A DNA stretch of 64,000 nt from assembly GCF_004337695.1 (NCBI RefSeq), contig NZ_SJXJ01000006.1:62001-126000 (forward strand), read 5' to 3'. The notes beneath the pieces were generated by a model that was given only the letters and a program-made list of their open reading frames with translations, had not been told where the DNA came from and ran no database searches. Origin of the DNA: Tenacibaculum sp. M341 (GTDB lineage Bacteria; Bacteroidota; Bacteroidia; Flavobacteriales; Flavobacteriaceae). Below, piece by piece: positions 53,219-61,826 of this stretch (positions are counted from its first letter, which is position 1; each line of letters begins with the position of its first letter). The position numbers and the translations under genes were made by a program.

Positions 53219-54277
53219 CTACAAATTGTACTTTTTAAATTTGAAGTCTGTAGGAGTTGTTTTAGAATAGTGTTTAAAAAATCTTGAAAAGTGATTGGGT
53301 TCTTCAAAACCTAATTGTCTAGATATTTCTGCCACTGATTGTCCTTCTAAGAGCATTAATTTTGCTGAATTAATCAATTCTAAACGAATAAGCTGCCCTA
53401 AAGTAGTATTCATTTTTGCTTTCACTTTGTTAGATAAAGCTTTTATTGAAAGATTCATTTCATTGGCGTAAAACTCAAGAGAGCGTTCTTGGGTATGGTG
53501 TTTTTGTAGTAGTTCAATGATATCTTGAGAAAATAAATCTCTATTTTTAAAATCGAAGTTTTTTCTAAACTGTTTTGGGGTTTGACCAACGGAGTTTTTA
53601 AAAACTCTATTAAAATAAGCATCATCTTTATATCCTAATGTATAAGAGATTTCCTGAATATTTTTATCGGTAAACGCAACTTCTTTAAGACTTTCTTGAA
53701 GTTTTTTAGAAGTCATTAAGTTTTTTACAGTTAACCCAACTTTATTTTTAATAAGCGTTTGGGCATTGTATCCTCTATCGTTAATTAAACTCACCAAATC
53801 GGCACTCGTTAAATTACTACTATACTCTTTATCTATAATATCTTTAACATCAAAAATAATCTGATATTCTTCTTTGTTGGCTTTAAAAGGATTTTGCCAA
53901 AACCATTGTTTTGAAGAAATATCTATAATGTCGGCTGAATTTTCTTTTAAAGTACTTTCAGATAAAAAAGTATTGCATTCATCGCACTCTAATAAATCGA
54001 TGTAACCTAAAGAAATTAAATGTTTAAACAACACTCTTACCTCATTGTTGTAAAACTTACTTTCATTAGCAAACTCAATTCTTCTTACTATAAAATCGTC
54101 AGACAAAAATTTAATATACTGACCTTTTTCTAAGAAAATAGCTTTCTCTTGCCAATCAAAATAACTTTTAAAATCAACTTGAATGCTTCCTTTACCAGAT
54201 AAAATATGAATAAGCGTATGATGCTCTATAAAATATACTTTATTAATTTCGGGAGAAAATTTTTCTACTTTATGCAT
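53219..54277 (-). CDS. AraC family regulator with two HTH domains
   Basis: 352 residues. The N-terminal ~130 are a cupin-like ligand domain (YFIEHHTLIHILSGKGSIQV). The first AraC-type HTH is at ~155-240 (KLQESLKEVAFTDKNIQEIS, YTLGYKDDAYFNRVFKNSVG). A second HTH at ~265-350 (KALSNKVKAKMNTTLGQLIR, EISRQLGFEEPNHFSRFFKH) ends the protein. A normal AraC protein has one such domain. It likely controls the NTF2-YHS-SPW unit starting 72 bases downstream. Effector unknown. Confidence 0.88.
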   Translation of the reverse strand: MHKVEKFSPEINKVYFIEHHTLIHILSGKGSIQVDFKSYFDWQEKAIFLEKGQYIKFLSDDFIVRRIEFANESKFYNNEVRVLFKHLISLGYIDLLECDECNTFLSESTLKENSADIIDISSKQWFWQNPFKANKEEYQIIFDVKDIIDKEYSSNLTSADLVSLINDRGYNAQTLIKNKVGLTVKNLMTSKKLQESLKEVAFTDKNIQEISYTLGYKDDAYFNRVFKNSVGQTPKQFRKNFDFKNRDLFSQDIIELLQKHHTQERSLEFYANEMNLSIKALSNKVKAKMNTTLGQLIRLELINSAKLMLLEGQSVAEISRQLGFEEPNHFSRFFKHYSKTTPTDFKFKKYNL

Positions 54278-54365
54278 TCAGTAATTAATATTAGTTGGTT
54301 TACAAGTGTGTGTTTAGTCTTGTAATTTACCAAAAACAAACAGGATAATAAATTTATTAAAAGCT

Positions 54366-54734
54366 TTAGCTTCTTTTTTGCAACGCTATCATTTGAGTAA
54401 TTCCTAATAACAATACAATAAAGGCAATAATTCCAATGATAATATTTCCTGTTTGAGTTACGTGAAAAGGATTAAAAATTAAAAGTATTATACTTCCCAA
54501 AACCCAAGCATAGTCCTGAACAATAATCCATAAAACGGCAAGTTTTCTTTGCTTTTTTATTTCGTACCATATTGTCAGTGAAAAATAAATTAATACCAAT
54601 CCGATAATTAAAAAAACAATGGTATTTGTAATGCCAAATAAATCAGCTATTTGATGGTTACATAAAATCAGGATAATTCCTGAAAAACCTGAAAATAAGG
54701 TGTTTGTTGTTAACGCTTTTTGTAGTGTATTCAT
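54366..54734 (-). CDS. Small membrane protein
   Basis: 122 residues with four hydrophobic helices (FSGFSGIILILCNHQIADLF; TIVFLIIGLVLIYFSLTIW; WVLGSIILLIFNPFHV; IIIGIIAFIVLLLGITQMI). No family is recognised. It lies 65 bases downstream of a crp/fnr-type gene on the same strand, so it may be its target. Inner membrane. Function unknown. Confidence 0.65.
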   Translation of the reverse strand: MNTLQKALTTNTLFSGFSGIILILCNHQIADLFGITNTIVFLIIGLVLIYFSLTIWYEIKKQRKLAVLWIIVQDYAWVLGSIILLIFNPFHVTQTGNIIIGIIAFIVLLLGITQMIALQKRS

Positions 54735-54799
54735 TTCTTTGAAATTTAAGTACTACAAATTTCTGTATTCGTAAAGAGTTTTCTCTTGACAAATGTTAG

Positions 54800-55363
54800 T
54801 TAATTCATTTTTCTTAATCTACTTAATGATTCAGGAGTAATACCCAGCATAGATGCAATGTATTGTAGCGGAACATGATTAAAAAGGTCAGGTTCTGTTT
54901 GAAGTAAATGATGAAATCTTTGTTTGGCAGTGGTGTGTAGTTGAGAAAACATTTTCTTTTCTAACAAGGCAAAAGAATTTGCTAATAAAATATTATCAAA
55001 CTCTAACCATTTGGGTATTGTTTTATTCAATTTAAAATGATTTTCTCTGCTAATTGTATATAGCTTACAGTTGGTGATAGCTTGTATGTTCCAGTTGTTT
55101 TGAGTTTGAAAAATAAAACTTGAAAGAGAAGTTATAAATTTACTTTCACTACCAATCCATAAGGTTATTTCTTTTCCATCTGCAATGTCATACATTCTCA
55201 TGTAACCAGACTCAATAAAAGCCATTTGCCTACATATTTTACCTGCTTTAAGTAAAAAATCTCCTTTATGTAAGGTTAAAGGTTTAAAAACAGAAGTAAT
55301 TTTATCCATTGAGTTATTGTCAATGGTTATTTGACTTAGAATACATTTCTTTAGTTTTTCCAT
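54800..55363 (-). CDS. Crp/Fnr family transcriptional regulator
   Basis: 187 residues: cNMP-binding-like barrel (~15-120; HKGDFLLKAGKICRQMAFIE) and a short C-terminal winged helix with VPLQYIASMLGITPESLSRL, ending in KMN. No Fe-S cysteines. It precedes the gene for a four-helix membrane protein. Same subgroup as the genes at 35923, 56586 and 60077. Confidence 0.88.
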   Translation of the reverse strand: MEKLKKCILSQITIDNNSMDKITSVFKPLTLHKGDFLLKAGKICRQMAFIESGYMRMYDIADGKEITLWIGSESKFITSLSSFIFQTQNNWNIQAITNCKLYTISRENHFKLNKTIPKWLEFDNILLANSFALLEKKMFSQLHTTAKQRFHHLLQTEPDLFNHVPLQYIASMLGITPESLSRLRKMN

Positions 55364-55444
55364 TTTAACCTGATTATAGAAGAGTTCTTTAATTGTAAAT
55401 TTAATTAAAAAGGATAAAAGTAAATTTAGGTTGTACAGAAATAC

Positions 55445-56614
55445 TTAATCACTGTTTTTTTCTAAATAATTGGTCAATAAACCTGTTTTTAATTCTTTCC
55501 AACCACTAAAAGTCCACGAATAATTGATCCATTTAGGAAAGCTTCTATAACCAAAAAAATTCCAATAAAAATCTCCCATCATTTCTTTAGAACTAACAAA
55601 CCCTAATTTTATGTGTTCTGTTTCAGTTTGAATATTTTCTCTAAGAATTTCGCATAGCTTTTTATCTTTTTCATTGTATTTTGAAACGATGGTTACTTCA
55701 CCGTTTTTGATAGCTTCGTAAATTTCAATCTCAAAAAAATCTGTATACACATACGTTTTTCCTTCTTTTAAGCAAATGTTTTTTACAGCTGTTTTAATAC
55801 CACTAAAAATTCTTCTAGCTCGTTTAAAAGTATTACCAGTGTATGTGCCGTTTTCTTCTTCGGGTAAATAACACAATTTCACAAATTTGAAATCATTTTC
55901 TGAAGCTTCATACAAACTCCACGAAGGATCTTTTACGCTAAGATCATAATGAAAAGCTTTTTTGTAATCTTCTTTAACTAAATCACCTAATTGAATTATA
56001 GTTCCTTTTTCAATTTTTTCACCATTAATAATAATTGATTTTTCAGGATTACTCTTTATTGTGAAATCTGTAAAGTTATAATCATCAAGATTGTTATTTG
56101 TTTCCTTAATGGGGGAAATGCCACGGAAACGCCTTGCTTTTTTATAATCTTCTACTGAGAAATCAGTATAAAACTCTTCTAATAGAAGTGTAAATGCAGT
56201 CATCCAGTCCATATGTTTTCTATAAGCATAAGTGTCAATTTGAGCATACCAATGTATGTGACGTATTTTAAATTTGTTGTAAATGAAAGCTTTAAATAAA
56301 TAAGATATTTCAATATAATTTTCATTACTAGATTTCATTGTATCAAAATTTGGAGACAAAGCAGTATCATAGCCTTCAAAAAAAGCAATAATGGTAATTT
56401 TATTTTTAGGAATAGTAGTATTCCAACTATACTTAATTTGATCGATTAATTTTTTTATATCGATCTTTTCAACTTGTGCAGGTGTTATTTCTTTAGAATC
56501 AATAATTGTAGCCCCTTCAATAAAAGCTTTTAGGGTATTATCATTTTTAGGAATACAAACACTCCAGCACAGTGAAGTACGAAAATCAAGTATTTTTTGT
56601 TTCTCTTTTTTCAT
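55445..56614 (-). CDS. Uncharacterised protein
   Basis: 389 residues, not recognised. Soluble with alternating helical and beta segments and many Trp/Tyr residues (IRHIHWYAQIDTYAYRKHMD; INYSWTFSGWKELKTG near the C-terminus). No signal peptide or catalytic motif is seen. The start at 56614 overlaps the upstream crp/fnr gene by 29 bases, which suggests translational coupling. It is the last gene of a unit with ribB and a regulator. Function unknown. Confidence 0.6.
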   Translation of the reverse strand: MKKEKQKILDFRTSLCWSVCIPKNDNTLKAFIEGATIIDSKEITPAQVEKIDIKKLIDQIKYSWNTTIPKNKITIIAFFEGYDTALSPNFDTMKSSNENYIEISYLFKAFIYNKFKIRHIHWYAQIDTYAYRKHMDWMTAFTLLLEEFYTDFSVEDYKKARRFRGISPIKETNNNLDDYNFTDFTIKSNPEKSIIINGEKIEKGTIIQLGDLVKEDYKKAFHYDLSVKDPSWSLYEASENDFKFVKLCYLPEEENGTYTGNTFKRARRIFSGIKTAVKNICLKEGKTYVYTDFFEIEIYEAIKNGEVTIVSKYNEKDKKLCEILRENIQTETEHIKLGFVSSKEMMGDFYWNFFGYRSFPKWINYSWTFSGWKELKTGLLTNYLEKNSD

Positions 56615-57197
56615 TTTTCAATAAGAATTTTGCTTTAATTCTGCTTAAAGTTTCTTGAGATATATTAATATAAGATGCCACAACTTTATTCGGCAAACGT
56701 TTTACAATATCCGGATTTATTTTGAATAATTGTTTGTAGCGTTCAGAGGCATTTAAAGTTGTAAATGAAATTAATCGCTTAGCATTATTTACGTAGGCTT
56801 TTTCTAAATAAATGCTATAGAAATCTTTCCAAACAGGGACAATTTTCATCAAATGTCTAAAATCCTCGTGAGTTATATACAAAAGTTCGCTATTTTCAAT
56901 CACCTGAATGGCTTCTTGAGCTGGTTGATTGGTAATAAAACTAACAAGTTCTGTGGCAAACTGATTTTCAAAAGCAATATATCGTGTAATATCTTTTCCT
57001 TCTTCATCAAGATAAAACAATCTTAAACAACCTTTTATTACGAAATAACTAACCTGACTATTTTTTCCTTTGGGTAGTAAAATTTCATTTTTATGTTTTT
57101 GTACAGATTGAAAATAAGACAACACAGTTTTCAAATCTTCATCATTAATATCAATATTCCTTCTAATGAAATTTGTGAGTTCGGTATAATTTGTCAT
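56586..57197 (-). CDS. Crp/Fnr family transcriptional regulator
   Basis: 203 residues: cNMP-like barrel (~25-125; PKGKNSQVSYFVIKGCLRLF) and a C-terminal helix-turn-helix with LPNKVVASYINISQETLSRI. It starts immediately after the ribB stop (no gap) and overlaps the next gene. A TTGA-N6-TCAA site upstream of ribB could be its operator, giving autoregulation of the whole unit. Confidence 0.88.
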   Translation of the reverse strand: MTNYTELTNFIRRNIDINDEDLKTVLSYFQSVQKHKNEILLPKGKNSQVSYFVIKGCLRLFYLDEEGKDITRYIAFENQFATELVSFITNQPAQEAIQVIENSELLYITHEDFRHLMKIVPVWKDFYSIYLEKAYVNNAKRLISFTTLNASERYKQLFKINPDIVKRLPNKVVASYINISQETLSRIKAKFLLKNEKRETKNT

Positions 57198-57860
57198 TTA
57201 TGAATAGTCTCTTACAAATTTACGATAATGAATAATATCTTGAATTGATAGCACTACCAAATAGTGTTCTTGAGCAAACTCTACAATAGCATCTCCTTTT
57301 GCCATTGTTCCATCTTCATTCATTAATTCGCATAACACAGCACTGGGTTGTAAACCTGCTAACTTCATCAAATCAACACTTCCTTCGGTATGTCCATTTC
57401 TTTTTAAAACACCTTTGTCATTAGCTCTTAAAGGAAAAATATGTCCTGGTTTTGCTAAATCTTCACTAGTTGAAAATTCATTACAAGCAGTTTGAATGGT
57501 GGTAACTCTATCTTTTGCAGAAACTCCTGTAGTAACACCTTTTTTAGCTTCAATAGAAATGGTAAACGGGGTTTGAAAACTACTAGTGTTTTCTTTTACC
57601 ATGTAAGGTAAATTAAGAAAATCGGCTCTTTTGTTGGTAATGCATAAGCAAACAATTCCACTACATTTTCTAATCATTAAAGCCATTTGAGCTTCCGTAA
57701 TATTTTGAGCGGCATATATCAAATCACCTTCGTTTTCTCTATCTAAATCGTCTACTAATACTACTCCTTTGCCATTTTGAAGGCTTTTTAGCGCATTTTC
57801 TAGTCGTTCTTCACTATTGTAACCAAATATTTTTAATCGGTCTAATTCAGTACTTACCAT
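57198..57860 (-). CDS. ribB: 3,4-dihydroxy-2-butanone-4-phosphate synthase
   Basis: 220 residues, normal for a monofunctional RibB (the RibA domain of fused enzymes is absent). Signature segments are [15 protein letters not shown] (acidic metal/substrate loop, ~37-51), [15 protein letters not shown] and [11 protein letters not shown]. It converts ribulose-5-phosphate to dihydroxybutanone phosphate for riboflavin. The gene begins a unit with a Crp/Fnr regulator and an unknown protein. No FMN riboswitch-like sequence is seen upstream; instead there is a candidate Crp/Fnr box at 57917-57930. A second, non-essential ribB copy under stress control is one reading. Confidence 0.95.
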   Translation of the reverse strand: MVSTELDRLKIFGYNSEERLENALKSLQNGKGVVLVDDLDRENEGDLIYAAQNITEAQMALMIRKCSGIVCLCITNKRADFLNLPYMVKENTSSFQTPFTISIEAKKGVTTGVSAKDRVTTIQTACNEFSTSEDLAKPGHIFPLRANDKGVLKRNGHTEGSVDLMKLAGLQPSAVLCELMNEDGTMAKGDAIVEFAQEHYLVVLSIQDIIHYRKFVRDYS

Positions 57861-57886
57861 TGTTTTCTATGTTTAGTTTCGAATGG

Positions 57887-57894
57887 TAAAACTA
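57887..57894 (-). promoter_or_regulatory. Candidate -7 box of ribB
   Basis: Minus-strand TAGTTTTA, one mismatch to TAnnTTTG, 26 bases before the ribB start codon at 57860. Confidence 0.35.
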
Positions 57895-57916
57895 ATGCGG
57901 TTTCAAACGAAACTAT

Positions 57917-57930
57917 TTGACCTAAGTCAA
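57917..57930. promoter_or_regulatory. Candidate Crp/Fnr box upstream of ribB
   Basis: TTGACCTAAGTCAA is a TTGA-N6-TCAA inverted repeat (12 of 14 bases palindromic), about 57 bases before the ribB start. It resembles the perfect palindrome core TTGAACTAGTTCAA at 35913-35926. Confidence 0.5.
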
Positions 57931-57980
57931 TAAATTGATGTAATTGATTTTTCTTAAGCTTAGTCGATTGTTTTAAAGAT

Positions 57981-58016
57981 AAAAGCCACAACATTTTTAT
58001 AATTGTTGTGGCTTTT
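57981..58016 (-). terminator. Terminator of the LRR lipoprotein gene
   Basis: AAAAGCCACAACA (57981-57993) pairs with TGTTGTGGCTTTT (58004-58016), a perfect 13-bp stem located 29 bases after the LRR stop on the minus strand. Confidence 0.9.
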
Positions 58017-58045
58017 ATTAATAGTTTTTATAATGAATTTGCATC

Positions 58046-59398
58046 TTAGGTATAAGATACACCATTTATTTTAAATTCAGTATTTGGTAGTGCTTCTATA
58101 AGTTCTTGAATACTAATTTTACTTTCGTCAATAACTTCATCGCTTATCGAAACTTCTTTTAAATTTGATAATTTAGTTAATACAGTAAAGTCTTCTATTT
58201 TTAGATTATTAAGTACTAAATATTCTAACTCTGTTAAATTTTCTAATACAGAAATATCAGTAACTTTATTTCTACTAATATTCAATCTGGTTAATTTAGT
58301 CATGTTTGCTAAAAATGAGATGTCACCAATGTTGTCGTTAGAAGACATAGTTAAATCTCTCATTTCAGTTAAATTTTCTAAGAAAGAAAAATCAGTAATA
58401 ATATCATTTGAGTCAAATATTAATTTTTTTAAATTGGTTAATTTTCCTATTGCAGAAGCATCTTCTATAAATTCAGCAGAAGCCATATAAAGAGACTCTA
58501 ATTGAGTTAAAGGAGCTAGTGCAGATAAATCTTTTAAACCATAAGTATAAGTAAGGTTTAAGGTTTTTAATTTATTCAAATTACTTAAAGGAGTAATATC
58601 TCTTAAACCAATATTCCATGCTAAACTTAAATAAGTTAAATCAGTTAAATGACCTATTGATTCAACCTCTGATACTTGATTATTTGTTAAATCTAAATAC
58701 GTAACCTTTTTCAAATGTTTTAATGCTGTGATATCTCGTAACGGAACTCTAAATGATTTTCCATAGAAATTGGCAATATCTAAATTTTTGCAATATTCTA
58801 AACCGCTAAGAGTTTCTGGTAATCCATAAGGATCCATTGCATGATAATAAGGAGTTGTACTATCTGTTAATGGGAGGTTAGTGATAGATTCTAATTCTTC
58901 TCGAGTAAATTCCCCATCTTGTTTAGATAGAGCATCACGAACTATTTGTTCTATAACAGGATCTTTAAATTTAATATCACTTGTAACAAACTGATTTATA
59001 GCGTTGAAAATTTCTTTGTTTTCTCTGTTTTTAAAACTTACTTGCCAATAATAAGTGGTTTTTGGATCTAGTAAAAAGTCAAATTGAAAAATATTATCAG
59101 CATAATTTGTTGCAATGGGAGTCATATTATCTTTAGATGTACCAAAGAAAATAGTGAATTTAACATCATCGCTATTTAGGGCATTTTTTATATACCATTT
59201 TAGTTTAGGAACAGGTAGTAATTCTACATCAGTTGTCATATCAACTGGGCTTGGAGTAACAGAATTATCAAATTCTATTGGAGGTATTTCTTGTATAGGT
59301 TCTTCAATAACTGATTCAGAAGAGTCATTATTACTACAAGAAAAAATAATAAATGTTAACAATAAAGCAATAAAATACGATGATTTTAGTGTTTTCAT
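58046..59398 (-). CDS. Leucine-rich-repeat lipoprotein (internalin-like)
   Basis: 450 residues; lipobox IFSC (Cys near 21). An Fn3-like beta-sandwich (~48-140, ending in INQFVTSD) is followed by at least seven ~22-residue leucine-rich repeats from ~205 to ~425 (for example LKHLKKVTYLDLTNNQVSEV; LTNLKKLIFDSNDIITDFSF). LRR arrays mediate binding to other proteins or surfaces. No T9SS tail, so it should stay lipid-anchored, perhaps surface-exposed. Monocistronic with a strong terminator. Confidence 0.85.
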   Translation of the reverse strand: MKTLKSSYFIALLLTFIIFSCSNNDSSESVIEEPIQEIPPIEFDNSVTPSPVDMTTDVELLPVPKLKWYIKNALNSDDVKFTIFFGTSKDNMTPIATNYADNIFQFDFLLDPKTTYYWQVSFKNRENKEIFNAINQFVTSDIKFKDPVIEQIVRDALSKQDGEFTREELESITNLPLTDSTTPYYHAMDPYGLPETLSGLEYCKNLDIANFYGKSFRVPLRDITALKHLKKVTYLDLTNNQVSEVESIGHLTDLTYLSLAWNIGLRDITPLSNLNKLKTLNLTYTYGLKDLSALAPLTQLESLYMASAEFIEDASAIGKLTNLKKLIFDSNDIITDFSFLENLTEMRDLTMSSNDNIGDISFLANMTKLTRLNISRNKVTDISVLENLTELEYLVLNNLKIEDFTVLTKLSNLKEVSISDEVIDESKISIQELIEALPNTEFKINGVSYT

Positions 59399-59560
59399 AA
59401 GATGTGAATTTTTTTAATGTGCTAGAAAGCTATTTTTTTGCGAAAATAGTAAACTATGTTTAAAAAAAGGAGATAAGTAAGTTTTCTATTATGCGTTAAT
59501 CTTATTTTTTTTAATCATTTTGCATAAATGGTTAAGTAAATATGTGTTTTTTTAAAGCTT

Positions 59561-60013
59561 CTAAATTTTGATAGAACTAATATAAATCCAGATTATAAAT
59601 AGAAATTGTAAAGGAATTCTAAACCATAAATATGAGAGACCATTTCCATCAAATGTTCCTTTTTGATAATTTACATTATTTATAGAAGCATAAATATTAG
59701 CAGGTAGCATTAATAGAAGAAAAATTACAAGTACCCATCCAGATAAAACTTTTAGTTTAGGAATAAGTAAACCTATTGCTAGTAGAATTTCAAAAATTCC
59801 AGTTAGGTAAATAAAAATATCTTTAAAAGGAACAAATTTAGGAATCATCATTGACATTCCCTTTGTGAAAACAAAATGTCCAAGAGCAGTAAATACAAGC
59901 ATTATTGACATTGCAATTCTTGCAGATAAGGCAAAATTGTATTCTTTTTTGAGAATTTTAAATACTAAAATAGAGATTGTAAAACTTAATAAAAGTACAA
60001 TTAGTGGTTTCAT
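59561..60013 (-). CDS. DoxX family membrane protein
   Basis: 150 residues from ATG 60013; an in-frame GTG eight codons upstream is a less likely start. Four hydrophobic helices (IVLLLSFTISILVFKILKKE; FIYLTGIFEILLAIGLLIPK and others) plus the family-typical FTALGHFVF and VPFKDIFIYLTGIFEI match DoxX. These proteins are inner-membrane components linked to thiosulfate or redox metabolism in some species. It lies 63 bases downstream of a crp/fnr-type gene (60077), which is a probable regulator. Confidence 0.83.
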   Translation of the reverse strand: MKPLIVLLLSFTISILVFKILKKEYNFALSARIAMSIMLVFTALGHFVFTKGMSMMIPKFVPFKDIFIYLTGIFEILLAIGLLIPKLKVLSGWVLVIFLLLMLPANIYASINNVNYQKGTFDGNGLSYLWFRIPLQFLFIIWIYISSIKI

Positions 60014-60076
60014 GTTTTTTCTTAATTGTTTAACCACAAAGGTTATAAAAGAAGAAGTAAAAAAAATGAATCCAAG

Positions 60077-60643
60077 TTAACTAATACGCTTTCTAATTCT
60101 ACTCAATGCTTGTGGAGTAACACCAATATATGAAGCAATGTATTTTAATGGAATTTGTTTTAGTAATTTAGGTCTGTCAGAAAATAGATTTAAATATCTT
60201 TCTTCAGCAGTTTTGCTTAGCAAAGAAAGTTCTCTTTTTGATTTTATTAAATACATGTTTTCAGCCATTTTTCTTCCAATAATATTCCCATTGCTTGTTC
60301 TTTTATAAACTTCATGTAAATCTTTATTAGAAATTTGCCATAAAATTGTTTCTGTCAATGTTTCTATTTCGTATTCAGAAGGAGTTTGTGTTAAGAGAGA
60401 ATCATAAGCTGTTACAAATTCATTTTCAAATAAAAATCCAAATGTTATATCTGATTCTTCTTTAGGTATGTATAAACGAATTATACCTTTTGAAATAAAG
60501 GATAAATGTTTCTCTGTTTTTCCTAGTTTTAAAACTATTGTATTTTTGTCAAATCTTACTTTTTTTAATTTAGAAGAGAAAAAAATCCAGTCAGAATCAC
60601 TCATAGGAGAGATATTATCAATAAACTTTTTGATTTCTTCCAT
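60077..60643 (-). CDS. Crp/Fnr family transcriptional regulator
   Basis: 188 residues: cNMP-like barrel (~20-120; KTEKHLSFISKGIIRLYIPK) and a C-terminal winged helix with IPLKYIASYIGVTPQALSRI followed by RKRIS at the end. No Fe-S cysteine set. It shares the TTGTGGTTAA 10-mer between its own upstream region and that of the doxX-like gene, a weak candidate target. Fourth member of this subgroup in the window. Confidence 0.88.
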   Translation of the reverse strand: MEEIKKFIDNISPMSDSDWIFFSSKLKKVRFDKNTIVLKLGKTEKHLSFISKGIIRLYIPKEESDITFGFLFENEFVTAYDSLLTQTPSEYEIETLTETILWQISNKDLHEVYKRTSNGNIIGRKMAENMYLIKSKRELSLLSKTAEERYLNLFSDRPKLLKQIPLKYIASYIGVTPQALSRIRKRIS

Positions 60644-60807
60644 TTTGAAACTTTTTGCTTGTGGTTAACATTTTTTGTTTGTAGCGTTTAAAAGCTAAAG
60701 ACTATAGATGCAATATACAACCTGTTATGTTTTTTATTTAATAATTTTTTGAAGATATCTGTTATTTTTTTAATGTTGAAATTCAACTATTTTAGTATTT
60801 GGAAACT

Positions 60808-61194
60808 CTAGTTACCTGATTGAATTTCAGGGATTAATTCTGTAACTTTTTCTTTATTTCCTACTTTTTTATATAATGCAATTCCAAAAGTATTAAGCTC
60901 TACTAACTTTGTTTTTAATCCTTTAGGTTTATAAATCTCTTTTGCTTTTTCTAAACTAATTGTGGCAATTAAAGGAACACCATATGAAAACTCAAGTTTT
61001 GAAAGTTGAAATAAAGAATTTGCAATTTCAATTTCGTTGTTAATTTGTCTGCTTAATTTAAGAGCGTCATTAATTTTTTTTCGAGCTTTTTCTACTATTT
61101 CTGTTTTTTTATTTAACTGTTTTGTTTGATTTTCTTTATTATCAGTTTTACAGGAAGCAAATACAATAATAGCAGCAATTAGTAGTTTTTTCAT
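60808..61194 (-). CDS. Small helical lipoprotein
   Basis: 128 residues: lipobox FASC (Cys near 15) and a mostly helical TPR-like body (NDALKLSRQINNEIEIANSL; NTFGIALYKKVGNKEKVTEL). No catalytic motif. Probably anchored on the periplasmic side. Stand-alone gene; function unknown. Confidence 0.65.
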   Translation of the reverse strand: MKKLLIAAIIVFASCKTDNKENQTKQLNKKTEIVEKARKKINDALKLSRQINNEIEIANSLFQLSKLEFSYGVPLIATISLEKAKEIYKPKGLKTKLVELNTFGIALYKKVGNKEKVTELIPEIQSGN

Positions 61195-61234
61195 GATTTT
61201 TATTTTTGGTTATTCTAGATGTTTGCGTAAGTGT

Positions 61235-61730
61235 CTATTCATCATTAGAAAAATACCTAATTCCAACGAATTCATAGTTTTCAATACTATCGATTTTAAC
61301 AAAGTCGTTATGCTTGTCAGACCAAAATTCATCATTAAAATCAATAATAACGTTACTTGATGTTTTGATAGCTTTTCTATCATGATAGTCAATAATATCG
61401 TATCCAATATGTAACTGATTAAGCTTCACTGAGTTTTTTAATGTTATCTGCTTTTAAAAAGTCAGTATTCACTTTAAAATTATCGTTTTCAAATTCGGTA
61501 AGTTCAGGAAATTCAGGGTCAAATCTATCATTCTGAATTGATTCAAGCTTATTATTGTTAAAAACAAACTCGTACATGCTATAGTGAATTCCTCTCTTGT
61601 GTTTAACTATTCTGATATTTCCATCTGGTTCCCCAAGTTTTTCAATAACAGAGTCATAGGAATCGTGTAATTCTACGTTTCCAAATTTTCCTGTTCTTAG
61701 AAAGTCTGTTATTTTTATTTCTTTTTTCAT
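61235..61730 (-). pseudogene. Uncharacterised gene split by a frameshift at an A6 run
   Basis: ATG 61730 starts MKKEIKITDFLRTGKFG and this frame stops at 61419. A second frame covers 61456-61235 (KLNQLHIGYDIIDYHDRK ... IRYFSNDE). They overlap at an A6 run on the coding strand (61434-61439); removing one A gives a continuous ~164-residue protein. The gene is not recognised. It may be an immunity-like or SMI1-type small protein, but this is a guess. It follows the restriction gene on the same strand. Confidence 0.6.
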
Positions 61731-61741
61731 ATTCAGTACAA

Positions 61742-61775
61742 GTTAGTAATACTGTTTGTTTTGCTTATTACTAAC
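61742..61775. repeat. Short perfect inverted repeat
   Basis: GTTAGTAATA (61742-61751) and TATTACTAAC (61766-61775) form a 10-bp stem with a 14-base loop. It lies between the restriction gene and the frameshifted gene; it could be an operator or a weak terminator. Confidence 0.45.
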
Positions 61776-61826
61776 GATACAGATTTTTTAGTCTAAAAAA
61801 ATTAATATGTTGTGAATTATGTTTAC

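Noticed and set aside
57861-58045. FMN riboswitch before ribB
   Set aside because: The short upstream region does not show the conserved RFN core and is occupied by a promoter-like stretch and the terminator of the next gene.
61210-61407. Second overlapping small frame at the frameshifted gene
   Set aside because: It is out of frame with both halves of the reconstructed protein and has no start context.
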